Source of the DNA: Actinomycetota bacterium
GTDB taxonomy: Bacteria > Actinomycetota > Acidimicrobiia > Acidimicrobiales > Ilumatobacteraceae
Assembly (NCBI GenBank): GCA_005788205.1
Contig: SXYT01000064.1
Location: 1-32,343 of the forward strand
Direction: 5' to 3'
Length of the DNA stretch: 32,343 nucleotides
Of this stretch, positions 7,188-15,705 are shown piece after piece. Position 1 is the stretch's first letter. The number at the start of each line of letters is the position of its first letter. The position numbers and the translations under genes are program-made. The notes beneath the pieces are model-generated. The model ran no database searches, was not told the DNA's origin, and was given only the letters and a program-made list of their open reading frames with translations.

Positions 7188-8596
7188 CGATCGCCGAGGA
7201 AAGAATGGATGACGCCACGGACGAGCCGACGGGGGATGCCCCGGCAGCCGTCGAGCCGGGCCCGCGCAGCCGCACCACGTCTGCGCTGACGGGAGAGGGC
7301 CGCCAGGAACTCTCGTCGCGCGCCGGCATGGGTGCAAAGGAACTCCTCCGGGAGGTCGGTGCGGTGCTGCGGATGAGCGAGTCCGAGGCCGCCGCGCTCG
7401 CCGACATCGAGTCTGACCCCGACGAGGACCAGACGATGATCATCAACATGGGCCCGCAGCACCCGTCCACGCACGGCGTGCTGCGTCTCATGCTGGAGCT
7501 GCAGGGCGAGACCGTCCTGCGCTGCAAGCCGATCATCGGGTACCTGCACACCGGCATGGAGAAGACGGGCGAGCAGCTGACCTACATGCAGGGCGGCACC
7601 AACGTCACCCGCATGGACTACCTCTCGCCGTTCAACAACGAGCTCGTGTTCTCCATGGCGGTCGAGAAGCTCCTCGGGATCGACGGTGACATCCCGGAGC
7701 GTGCCGTGTGGATGCGCATGTTCCTCAGCGAACTGAACCGCATCAGCAGCCATCTCCTCTTCCTCGCCACGAACGGCATGGACATCGGTGCGGTCTCGAT
7801 GATGCTGTACGGCTGGCGCGAGCGCGAGGAGGTGCTGCGCTTCTTCCAGAAGGTCACCGGCCTGCGGATGAACCACAACTTCATCCGGCCCGGCGGACTC
7901 GCTGCGGACCTGCCCGCCGGCTGGCGTGACGACGTGCTCGACATCCTCGACATGCTCCCGGGGCGGCTCGAGGAGTACGAGATCCTGATGAACGGCCAGC
8001 CCATCTGGCGCGAGCGCCTGCAGGGCGTCGGTGTCATCACCGCCCGTGAGGCACTGGCACTCGGCACGAGTGGGCCGATCCTGCGGTCCACCGGCGTGGC
8101 GTGGGACCTCCGTCGCGACATGCCGTACCTGCATTACGACGAGGTCGAGTTCGATGTGGTCATCGGCACGCACGGTGATGCGTACGACAGGTTCGCGATC
8201 CGCCTGAACGAGATCCGCGAGTCGATGCGCATCGTGCACCAGATCCTCGACCGGATGCCGAAGGGCGACTTCCGCGTGCAGAACAAGAAGGTCACGCCAC
8301 CGCCGCGTGCCCGCATCGACGAGTCAATGGAGGCCTTGATCCACCACTTCAAGATCTTCACCGAGGGCTTCAAGGTGCCCGAGGGTGAGGTGTACGTGGG
8401 CATCGAGAGCCCGCGCGGCGAGATCGGCTGCTACATCGTGAGCGACGGGTCAGCCAACCCGTACCGCATTCACATGCGTGCGCCGTCGTTCGTCAATGTC
8501 CAGGCGATGCCGCACATGATGCGAGGCGGCATGGTGGCCGACGCCGTCGCGATCATCTCGTCGGTGGATCCGGTGCTGGGGGAGGTGGACCGCTGA
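7184..8596 (+). CDS. nuoD: Complex I subunit NuoD (quinone site)
   Basis: 470 residues, 49 kDa family. It forms the quinone-headgroup pocket with NuoB. The key residues of Thermus Nqo4 are all kept: H97 (His38, in PQHPSTHG), Y146 (Tyr87, in RMDYL) and D200 (Asp139, in NGMDIGA). The first 80 or so residues are an extra acidic, Ala/Pro-rich extension not found in the core family; the conserved domain begins at about residue 83. ATG 7184 overlaps the nuoC stop as ATGA. The family C-terminus DPVLGEVDR is intact, and the stop overlaps nuoE. Confidence 0.96.
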   Translation: MTIAEERMDDATDEPTGDAPAAVEPGPRSRTTSALTGEGRQELSSRAGMGAKELLREVGAVLRMSESEAAALADIESDPDEDQTMIINMGPQHPSTHGVLRLMLELQGETVLRCKPIIGYLHTGMEKTGEQLTYMQGGTNVTRMDYLSPFNNELVFSMAVEKLLGIDGDIPERAVWMRMFLSELNRISSHLLFLATNGMDIGAVSMMLYGWREREEVLRFFQKVTGLRMNHNFIRPGGLAADLPAGWRDDVLDILDMLPGRLEEYEILMNGQPIWRERLQGVGVITAREALALGTSGPILRSTGVAWDLRRDMPYLHYDEVEFDVVIGTHGDAYDRFAIRLNEIRESMRIVHQILDRMPKGDFRVQNKKVTPPPRARIDESMEALIHHFKIFTEGFKVPEGEVYVGIESPRGEIGCYIVSDGSANPYRIHMRAPSFVNVQAMPHMMRGGMVADAVAIISSVDPVLGEVDR

Positions 8597-9210
8597 TGGC
8601 GCGTCTGACAGAGGAGAACGTGCGTCTCGCCCAGGAGATCATCTCGCGCTACCCGCGCCCGCGGTCGGCCATGATTCCGCTTCTGCACCTCGCCCAGGAG
8701 CAGGACGGTTATGTCACCGAGGATGCGATGGCCCACATCGCGGGGCTCGTCGGTGCATCGCCGGCGGAGGTCTACGGCACCGCCTCCTTCTACGAGATGT
8801 TCAAGTTCCACCCGGTCGGCAGGTACGTGATCAACATCTGCGGCACGATGTCGTGCGCGCTCGCGGGTGCGGAGGACCTCATGCACCACGCAGAGGAGAA
8901 GCTCGGCGTCCGCATGGGCGGCACCACCGACGACGGTCTCATCACTCTCGAGCGTGCCGAGTGCCAGGCCGCGTGCACCGAGGCCCCGTGCCTGCAGACC
9001 AACTACCGCTACAGCTTCCGGGTGACCGCGGAGTCCTTCGACACGCTGGTCGATGACCTGCGCGCGGGCCGTCTCGCCGACGAGATCCCGCCGCACGGCA
9101 CGGTCGCGCGGGTGCGTCAGCACATTCCTGCCGACAAGGGTGCGGGCGTGCACGCACCCGAGGACGTGAAGTCGGCCCCGGCATGGCTCGACGGGAAGGC
9201 GGCACTGTGA
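8596..9210 (+). CDS. nuoE: Complex I subunit NuoE ([2Fe-2S] N1a)
   Basis: 204-residue thioredoxin-like subunit of the NADH module. Cluster N1a ligands are C82 and C87 (CGTMSC) and C123 and C127 (ECQAAC). An N-terminal helical bundle covers residues 1-65, followed by the VYGTASFYEMF signature. The tail after about residue 160 is longer than in E. coli NuoE (166 residues) and contains HxPADKGAGVHAPED. It works with NuoF to oxidise NADH. ATG 8596 overlaps the nuoD stop by one base. Confidence 0.95.
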   Translation: MARLTEENVRLAQEIISRYPRPRSAMIPLLHLAQEQDGYVTEDAMAHIAGLVGASPAEVYGTASFYEMFKFHPVGRYVINICGTMSCALAGAEDLMHHAEEKLGVRMGGTTDDGLITLERAECQAACTEAPCLQTNYRYSFRVTAESFDTLVDDLRAGRLADEIPPHGTVARVRQHIPADKGAGVHAPEDVKSAPAWLDGKAAL

Positions 9211-10613
9211 GCGCCGGCGGCACCAACTCGTTCGCGCCCGGTTTCTACGAGGGCGACCGTCCGCGCATCGTGACCTCGCGCTTCGGCCTCGAGGACAGCC
9301 ACACACTCGCGCGCTTCGTCGCCACCGGTGGCTACGAGGGACTGCGCCGCGCGCTCGGCCGTCCTGCCGGCGAGGTGCACGACGAGGTGCGCAGTGCCAC
9401 GGTGCTCGGCCGTGGCGGCGCGGGGTTCCCTGCCGGCACGAAGTGGGGCCTGACGCCCCAGGAGGTGTGGCCGCGATACCTGGTCGTGAACGGCGACGAG
9501 TCGGAGCCCGGCACGTACAAGGACCGTCTTCTCATGGAGCGTGACCCGCACCAGCTGATCGAGGGGTGTCTCATCGCGTGCTACGCGGCAGGACTCTCGC
9601 AGTGCTTCCTGTACATCCGCGGCGAGATGGCGCTCGCCCAGGAGCGCGTGGCAACCGCATTGAACGACGCGTACGCGGCGGGCTACGTGGGTCGCAACAT
9701 CCTCGGCTCCGGTTTCTCCGTCGACATCGTCCTGCACTGGGGTGCCGGCGCGTACGTGGTCGGCGAGGAGACCGCGCTCATCGAGTCTCTCGAGGGCAAC
9801 CGCGGGATGCCGCGCCTGAAGCCCCCGTACTTCCCCGCGGCGATCGGCCTCTACGGCCAGCCGACGATCGTCAACAACGTGGAGACGCTCGCGAACCTGC
9901 CGTGGCTGATGGTCAACGGCGCCGAGGCGTACACCGCCATCGGCACTCCCACCTCGCCGGGCACGCGCATGGTCGCCGTGTCCGGTCACGTGAAGCGTCC
10001 CGGTGTCTACGAGATCGTCAACGGAACGACCACATTCCGTGACCTTCTCTTCGGCGAGGAGTTCTGCGGCGGCATGCGCGACGGACGCACGCTCAAGGCG
10101 TTCGTGCCGGGCGGCGGCTCCGCACCCTGGTTCCTGCCGGACCAGCTGGACCTCCCGTTCGAGGCGAGTCAGGTCGGCCCCGCGGGCTCGATGCTCGGGT
10201 CCGGTGCGGTGATGGTGATGGATGACACCACCGACATCCCGAGGGCTGCGCTCACCCTGACCCGCTTCTACGCCCACGAGTCATGCGGCAAGTGCACGCC
10301 GTGCCGCGAGGGCGGCACGTGGCTCGAGCGCATCCTCAGCCGCATCGTCGACGGAAAGGGCACGGATGCCGACCTCGACCAGCTGATGGAGGTCGGGCAG
10401 TCGATCTGTCCGGGCGCGTTCCCGCACGCGTCCAGCGAGCGTCTCGGGATCAATGCCACCCCGTTCCCGTACCGGATGAACACGATCTGCTTCGTCGGGC
10501 CCTCCGCCTTCGCCCCCGTCCATTCGGCGCTCACCCTCTTCCGCGAGGAGTTCGATGCCCGTGTCACGAGGCGGATCCACATCCCTGTGTCCGCAGTCGG
10601 GGCCGCACAGTGA
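9207..10613 (+). CDS. nuoF: Complex I subunit NuoF (NADH and FMN site)
   Basis: 468 residues from GTG 9207, whose last bases form the nuoE stop (GTGA); an ATG at 9183 would overlap nuoE by 28 bases and is less likely. FMN/NADH motifs are GRGGAGFPAGTKW (68-80), GDESEPGTYKDR (96-107) and YVVGEETALIESLEG. The N3 [4Fe-4S] ligands are C360, C363 and C366 (SCGKCTPC) and, by the flanking TICFVGPSAFAPVHSAL, C428. Between C366 and C428 there are 61 residues against about 40 in typical NuoF. The insert, around 401-423, starts with another cysteine, C401 (SICPGAFPH). It hands electrons from NADH to the Fe-S chain. Confidence 0.95.
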   Translation: MSAGGTNSFAPGFYEGDRPRIVTSRFGLEDSHTLARFVATGGYEGLRRALGRPAGEVHDEVRSATVLGRGGAGFPAGTKWGLTPQEVWPRYLVVNGDESEPGTYKDRLLMERDPHQLIEGCLIACYAAGLSQCFLYIRGEMALAQERVATALNDAYAAGYVGRNILGSGFSVDIVLHWGAGAYVVGEETALIESLEGNRGMPRLKPPYFPAAIGLYGQPTIVNNVETLANLPWLMVNGAEAYTAIGTPTSPGTRMVAVSGHVKRPGVYEIVNGTTTFRDLLFGEEFCGGMRDGRTLKAFVPGGGSAPWFLPDQLDLPFEASQVGPAGSMLGSGAVMVMDDTTDIPRAALTLTRFYAHESCGKCTPCREGGTWLERILSRIVDGKGTDADLDQLMEVGQSICPGAFPHASSERLGINATPFPYRMNTICFVGPSAFAPVHSALTLFREEFDARVTRRIHIPVSAVGAAQ

Positions 10614-12970
10614 GCACCACCGAGACGAACGCGGGGGAGACACCCGAGGTACCGGTCGACCCGAACGCGGTCAGCATCTCGATCAACGGCCGCTCCGTCG
10701 CGGCCCGCAAGGGCGAGCTCATCATCGCCGCCGCCGACCGCGAGGGCGAGTACATCCCGCGGTTCTGCTACCACCCGCGGATGAGCAGTGTCGGCATGTG
10801 CCGCCAGTGCCTCGTCGAGGTCGAGGGCCCGCGCGGCCCGATGATGGTCGTCTCCTGCATGACACCGGTTGCCGACGGCCAGGTCGTGCGAACAGAGACA
10901 GAGCAGGTGAAGCGCGCCCAGGAGGGGATGATCGAGATGCTCCTCGCGAACCACCCTCTCGACTGCCCGGTCTGCGACACGGGCGGCGAGTGCCCGCTGC
11001 AGGACCAGGCGTTCAGCCACGGCCCCGGCGAGAGCCGTTTCGTGGAGGAGAAGCGCCACTACGAGAAGCCCATCCCGATCAGCGACCTGGTGTTCCTCGA
11101 CCGTGAGCGCTGCATCCTGTGCGACCGGTGCACGCGTTTCGCACGCGAGGTCGCGGGCGACCCGCTCATCAGTTTCACCCAGCGCGGGAACAACACCCAG
11201 GTGATGACCTTCCCTGACGAGCCGTTCGCCTCCTACTTCTCGGGCAACACCGTGCAGATCTGCCCCGTCGGGGCCCTCACCGCCCAGCCCTATCGCTTCA
11301 AGGCCCGTCCGTGGGACCTGGAGCAGCGCGAGAGCACCTGCACCACGTGCAGCGTGGGGTGCCGCACCGTGGTGCAGTCGAGCCGCGACGAACTCGTCCG
11401 CTACCAGGGAGTCGACAGCGACCCCGTGAACTGGGGCTGGATGTGCGACCGGGGGCGGTTCAACTTCCAGTCGGTGAACTCCGAGGACCGTCTCGGCACC
11501 CCGCTCATGCGCCGTGACGGCTCTCTCGCCGCGACGTCGTGGTCCGTCGCGCTCGATGCAGTAGCCCGCGAGATGCGCTCCGGTGGTGCGGTCGCCGTTC
11601 TCGGTGGCTCCCGCGGCACCAACGAGGACGCCTTCATGTGGGGCCTCCTTGCCGATGCCGTCGGCAGCACCATGCGCGACGCCCAGATGGATGACGGCCT
11701 GCCCTCCTCCGTCTTCTCCCTTCCCCAGGCAACCATCGACTCTGCCTGTGCTGCCGGCACGGTCGTACTGCTCGCACCCGACCTGAAGGAGGAACTGCCC
11801 GTCCTCCACATCCGCCTGCGCGACGCGGCAACCAGGCACGGCCTGCGCATCATCGAGATAGCCAGCCACGACACCGGCCTCACGCCCCATGCCTGGCGTT
11901 CCGTGCGCTGCGAGCCCGGTGCCCAGCAGGATGCCGTTCGCTCCGTCCTCGCAGATGCCGAGATGTCCGCACAGCTCGCCGGCGGGAACGTGGTCGTCGT
12001 CGTCGGCCGGGCGAACCTCGCCGAGTCAGCCGCAACGACGATGGCCGCACTCGACGGCCTTCTCTCCGCGGTTCCCGCCGCGACCGTGCTGCCGGTTCTC
12101 CGCCGCGGCAACGTGCGCGGTGCGCTCGGGCTCGGTCTGGCCCCCGTGGACGGCAACGACACTGCCTCGGTGCTCGAGGCCGCCGCAGGCGGCAAGGTTG
12201 CGTGCCTCGTTCTCCTCGGTGCCGACCCTCTCAGTGACGTGGCCGATGCTGACCTCGCCCGCCGCGGGATCGCGGGGGCGCGCTTCGTCGTCGCCGTCGA
12301 CACGTTCCTGACCCGGAGTGCCGCGCAGGCGGATGTCGTGCTGCCGGCCGCCGCGTACGGCGAGAAGGACGGCACCACCACCAACCTCGAGGGCCGTGTG
12401 TCGAACGTGGTGCAGAAGATCACGCCGCGGGGAACATCCCGCGCCGACTGGATGGTGGCTGCCGAGCTGCTGCACCTGCTCGGCAAGGACGCCGGCGTGG
12501 CCACACTCGCCGATGTGCAGCGGTTGATGAGCGCGCGGTTCCCCGCCTTCGGCGCGGCTGCAGCATCGGTCGAGGTGCGCCGCAACGGTGTCGTCGTCAC
12601 GTCCGGGGGCGCCCGTCAGCCTGCTCCGGCCGTCTCGGTCACCCCGCGCAGTTCGTACGACTTCCGTCTCGTCGTGTCGCGCAAGCTCTACGACCTCGCC
12701 GTGGGCACCGCACAGAGCCCCTCCATGGCGAACCTCGCACCGGGTGCCGCCGTGCTCGTGCACCCGCTCGACGCAGAGCGTGTCGGCGCGCGTGACGGCG
12801 CCAACGTGAAGGTGTCGAACAGTCATTCGTCGGTCGTGCTGCCCGTTGTCTCCTCGGGAGCAGTGCCCCGCGGAACAGCGGTCGTGCCCTTCAACCAGCC
12901 CGGTGCCGATGTGCGGGGGCTGATCCGTCGCGGTGAGCCCGTCACCGACGTGAGGATCGAGACCGTCTGA
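10610..12970 (+). CDS. nuoG: Complex I subunit NuoG (Fe-S clusters, molybdopterin-fold)
   Basis: 786 residues from GTG 10610, overlapping the nuoF stop as GTGA. The N-terminus has a [2Fe-2S] domain (C53, C64, C67, C83), the His-Cys N5 site (H115, C119, C122, C128) and the N4 site (C168, C171, C174, C218). C244, C247, C251 and C279 match Cx2Cx3Cx27C, the ligands of the extra cluster N7, present only in some bacteria. Residues from about 290 form the molybdopterin-oxidoreductase-like fold, which in NuoG has no known catalytic role; a C-terminal beta-barrel domain covers about 675-786. It links the NADH module (NuoEF) to NuoI. Confidence 0.95.
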   Translation: MSTTETNAGETPEVPVDPNAVSISINGRSVAARKGELIIAAADREGEYIPRFCYHPRMSSVGMCRQCLVEVEGPRGPMMVVSCMTPVADGQVVRTETEQVKRAQEGMIEMLLANHPLDCPVCDTGGECPLQDQAFSHGPGESRFVEEKRHYEKPIPISDLVFLDRERCILCDRCTRFAREVAGDPLISFTQRGNNTQVMTFPDEPFASYFSGNTVQICPVGALTAQPYRFKARPWDLEQRESTCTTCSVGCRTVVQSSRDELVRYQGVDSDPVNWGWMCDRGRFNFQSVNSEDRLGTPLMRRDGSLAATSWSVALDAVAREMRSGGAVAVLGGSRGTNEDAFMWGLLADAVGSTMRDAQMDDGLPSSVFSLPQATIDSACAAGTVVLLAPDLKEELPVLHIRLRDAATRHGLRIIEIASHDTGLTPHAWRSVRCEPGAQQDAVRSVLADAEMSAQLAGGNVVVVVGRANLAESAATTMAALDGLLSAVPAATVLPVLRRGNVRGALGLGLAPVDGNDTASVLEAAAGGKVACLVLLGADPLSDVADADLARRGIAGARFVVAVDTFLTRSAAQADVVLPAAAYGEKDGTTTNLEGRVSNVVQKITPRGTSRADWMVAAELLHLLGKDAGVATLADVQRLMSARFPAFGAAAASVEVRRNGVVVTSGGARQPAPAVSVTPRSSYDFRLVVSRKLYDLAVGTAQSPSMANLAPGAAVLVHPLDAERVGARDGANVKVSNSHSSVVLPVVSSGAVPRGTAVVPFNQPGADVRGLIRRGEPVTDVRIETV

Positions 12971-14196
12971 TGGACGCAATTCTCGCCGTCGACCCGCTCC
13001 TCGAGGGCAACCTGCTCTGGACGCCCCTGCTGATCGTGCTGCTGAAGGTCCTCGTGGTCTTCGTCGTCGGTCTTGTCGCGACGATGCTCATGGTCTGGTT
13101 CGAGCGCAAGGTGATCGCCGGCATGCAGAACCGCGTCGGGCCGAACAAGGCGGGTCCCTTCGGCCTGCTCCAGACCCTCGCGGACGGCACGAAACTGTTC
13201 CTCAAGGAGGACCTCATCCCCGAGAGGGCGGACAGGTTCGTCTTCAAGCTCGCCCCGTACCTGGCCTTCGTCCCGGCGTTCCTCGCCTTCGCGATCATCC
13301 CGCTCGGCGGCGACTACCGCAACGGCAACGGCGGAATGGTCGAGTTGTTCGGCCACCAGACGAGGGTGCAGCTGGCCGACCCGCCGGTGGGGGTGCTCTT
13401 TGCGCTCGCGATCTCCGCGATTGCCGTGTACGGCATCATGCTCGCGGGCTGGGCGAGCGGGTCCAAGTACCCGCTGCTCGGCTCCGTCCGTGCGTCGGCA
13501 CAGATGGTCTCCTATGAGGCGGCGCTCGGTCTCAGCGTGGCGTGCGTGCTGCTCGTGGCCGGCACCATGTCCACCAGCGGGATCGTGAACCTGCAGGGGT
13601 CCGTCGGCAACTGGAACGTCGTGACCACGGGCTTCGTCCCGTTCTTCATCTTCGTGATCGCCGCAACGGCGGAACTGAACCGGCCCCCCTTCGACCTCGT
13701 CGAGGCCGAACAGGAGCTCGTCGGCGGGTTCAACACGGAGTACGCGTCGATCCGTTTCGCGCTCTTCTACCTCGCCGAATTCATGAACACGATCACGATG
13801 TCGGCCCTCATCGTCACGCTGTTCTTCGGCGGGCCGCAGCCGGTGTCCATCGGCGGCACCACTCTCGACATCCCGCTCATCCCGAACGCGCTCGAGGGCA
13901 CCGTGTGGCTGCTCCTCAAGGTGCTCGTCTTCCTGTACATCTACGTGTGGTTCCGTGCCACGCTCCCGCGTTTCCGCTACGACCAGCTCATGGACCTCGG
14001 CTGGAAGGTGCTCATACCCGCGTCCCTCGGCTGGTTCATGCTCCTCGCCGCCCAGCGCGTCGGCGAGGACGCCGGCTGGGACCGCATCGTCGTCACGCTC
14101 GTGACTGCGCTCGTGCTCATCGGTGGTTACACGTTGCTGCAGCTCGCCATGAAGGTCAGCCGCGACAACCGCGACCGGGACGGAGCGAGCTTCTGA
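12970..14196 (+). CDS. nuoH: Complex I subunit NuoH
   Basis: 408-residue membrane subunit with eight or nine helices that joins the two arms and forms the mouth of the quinone channel. Conserved elements are [17 protein letters not shown] (E45 and R46), [24 protein letters not shown] and [17 protein letters not shown] (E245, E247, E249), followed by NTEY. All match the canonical family. The N-terminus has about eight extra residues, and the C-terminus carries two extra hydrophobic segments beyond E. coli NuoH (325 residues). ATG 12970 overlaps the nuoG stop by one base. Confidence 0.96.
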   Translation: MDAILAVDPLLEGNLLWTPLLIVLLKVLVVFVVGLVATMLMVWFERKVIAGMQNRVGPNKAGPFGLLQTLADGTKLFLKEDLIPERADRFVFKLAPYLAFVPAFLAFAIIPLGGDYRNGNGGMVELFGHQTRVQLADPPVGVLFALAISAIAVYGIMLAGWASGSKYPLLGSVRASAQMVSYEAALGLSVACVLLVAGTMSTSGIVNLQGSVGNWNVVTTGFVPFFIFVIAATAELNRPPFDLVEAEQELVGGFNTEYASIRFALFYLAEFMNTITMSALIVTLFFGGPQPVSIGGTTLDIPLIPNALEGTVWLLLKVLVFLYIYVWFRATLPRFRYDQLMDLGWKVLIPASLGWFMLLAAQRVGEDAGWDRIVVTLVTALVLIGGYTLLQLAMKVSRDNRDRDGASF

Positions 14197-14843
14197 TGGG
14201 TTACTTCGGCGGATTCCTCGTGACCCTGCGCCAGCACGGGTACAAGAACAAGGTCACCACCCAGTACTCGGGCGGCCGTGTGTTCCGTCGCAAGAACCGC
14301 GACGACAAGGACCAGAAGATCGACAAACCCGAGCGCCTCCACGGCCGCCACGTGCTGAACCGGTACGAGGACGGCATGGAGAAGTGCATCGGCTGCGAGC
14401 TGTGTGCCGGCGTCTGCCCGGCAAGGTGCATCTACGTGCGCGGCCGGGACAATGACCCCGACAATCCCACCTCGCCGGGTGAGCGTTTCGGTTTCGTCTA
14501 CGAGATCAACTACCTGCGCTGCATCCACTGCGACCTTTGCGTGGAGGCCTGTCCGACGGAGGCGATCACGGAGACGAAGCTCTTCGAGTTCTCCTTCACG
14601 AACCGCAAGGACGCGATCTACACGAAGGCTGAGCTGCTCGTCGGCGACGACGGCAAGCCCCAGCACCTCCCGTGGGAGGACTGGCGCGAGGGCGAGGACG
14701 AGCACACGTCGGGCTGGATGCGCGCGACGGCCCCATCCGGCGACGCCACGTTCGAGGGAACGGTCGCGTGGAGCGGGGAGCTGGGCTACGGGGTGCGCGC
14801 ACCGGAGCCGGCCCAGGATGTCCGCGACGAGGAGGACAACTGA
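14196..14843 (+). CDS. nuoI: Complex I subunit NuoI (clusters N6a and N6b)
   Basis: 215 residues. Two ferredoxin motifs, C64-C67-C70-C74 and C109-C112-C115-C119, carry the two [4Fe-4S] clusters that lead to N2 in NuoB. The N-terminus has an amphipathic helix ([12 protein letters not shown]) that lies on the membrane. The segment after residue 150 is a C-terminal extension rich in acidic residues and tryptophan, typical of high-GC Gram-positive NuoI. ATG 14196 overlaps the nuoH stop (TGATG); a longer open frame from 13542 is read within nuoH and is not used. Confidence 0.96.
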   Translation: MGYFGGFLVTLRQHGYKNKVTTQYSGGRVFRRKNRDDKDQKIDKPERLHGRHVLNRYEDGMEKCIGCELCAGVCPARCIYVRGRDNDPDNPTSPGERFGFVYEINYLRCIHCDLCVEACPTEAITETKLFEFSFTNRKDAIYTKAELLVGDDGKPQHLPWEDWREGEDEHTSGWMRATAPSGDATFEGTVAWSGELGYGVRAPEPAQDVRDEEDN

Positions 14844-15385
14844 TGGAGCTGTTCGTCTTCGTCGCAGCCGCTCTCATGGCGCTCGTCGGGTCGGTCGGGG
14901 TCGTGATGCGCAACAACCCCGTTCACGCGGCAATGAGCCTCGTGCTCACCCTGTTCGGGGTGGCGGTGCTCTTCGTGCAGCAGGGCGCCCACTTCCTGGC
15001 CGCGGTCCAGATCATCGTGTATGCCGGCGCGATCGTCGTCCTCTTTCTCTTCGTCATCATGCTGCTCGGCGTCGACCGCGCGGAGAACCTCAGGATCGAG
15101 CCGCTGGCCGGTCAGCGCGCGGTGGCCGGTGCCGCCGGTGCCGCCATGGTCGGGCTCCTCACGGCCGCCGTGCTGACATCGGAATCGGCGGTCCTGGAGG
15201 ACGGGAAGGGACTGAGCGCAACCACCCTCGATTCGCCTGATGCCAACATCCGGCAGCTCGCCGAGTCCATCTTCGGTGACAACGTCTTTGCGTTCGAGAT
15301 CACCTCTGTGCTGCTTCTCGTGGCCGTTGTCGGAACCGTCATCCTCGCCCGTCGCCTCCCGAAGCAGCCCGAGGCCGCGGCGTGA
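14843..15385 (+). CDS. nuoJ: Complex I subunit NuoJ
   Basis: 180-residue membrane subunit with five helices. The third helix holds the conserved [19 protein letters not shown] segment (about 53-71), which undergoes the pi-bulge rotation coupled to proton pumping. A loop of about 35 residues separates helices 4 and 5. ATG 14843 overlaps the nuoI stop by one base, and the stop overlaps the GTG of nuoK. Confidence 0.94.
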   Translation: MELFVFVAAALMALVGSVGVVMRNNPVHAAMSLVLTLFGVAVLFVQQGAHFLAAVQIIVYAGAIVVLFLFVIMLLGVDRAENLRIEPLAGQRAVAGAAGAAMVGLLTAAVLTSESAVLEDGKGLSATTLDSPDANIRQLAESIFGDNVFAFEITSVLLLVAVVGTVILARRLPKQPEAAA

Positions 15386-15699
15386 GTGCCGTCATCGAGC
15401 CCACGACCAGTTGGTTCCTCATCCTGTCCGCGGTGCTGTTCGCCGTGGGGATGGTCGGGGTGATGGTGCGCCGCAACCCACTCGTCATGTTCATGTGCAT
15501 CGAACTGATGCTGAATGCCGTCAACCTCTCGTTCGTCACTTTCGCGCGGGCCCGCGCCGACGTGGGCGGCCAGACAGCGGTGTTCTTCGTGCTCGTGGTC
15601 GCCGCCGCCGAGGTCACGGTCGGCCTCGGCATCATCGTGTCCATCATGCGCCGTCGCACGGAGGCCACCGCCGACGACCTCTCGGTGCTGAAGGGATAG
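15382..15699 (+). CDS. nuoK: Complex I subunit NuoK
   Basis: 105 residues, three helices. The two membrane glutamates needed for proton transfer are E41 and E77. They are 36 residues apart, as are E36 and E72 of E. coli NuoK. It starts at GTG 15382 overlapping the nuoJ stop (GTGA). The C-terminal ADDLSVLKG is the usual family ending. Confidence 0.95.
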   Translation: MSAVIEPTTSWFLILSAVLFAVGMVGVMVRRNPLVMFMCIELMLNAVNLSFVTFARARADVGGQTAVFFVLVVAAAEVTVGLGIIVSIMRRRTEATADDLSVLKG

Positions 15700-15705
15700 C
15701 CGGTC

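Noticed and set aside
9183-9206. Earlier ATG start for NuoF
   Set aside because: It would overlap nuoE by 28 bases. GTG 9207 with the GTGA overlap matches the pattern at neighbouring junctions.
10283-10609. N-terminal extension of NuoG
   Set aside because: This part is read out of frame within nuoF; GTG 10610 overlaps the nuoF stop and gives the normal NuoG start.
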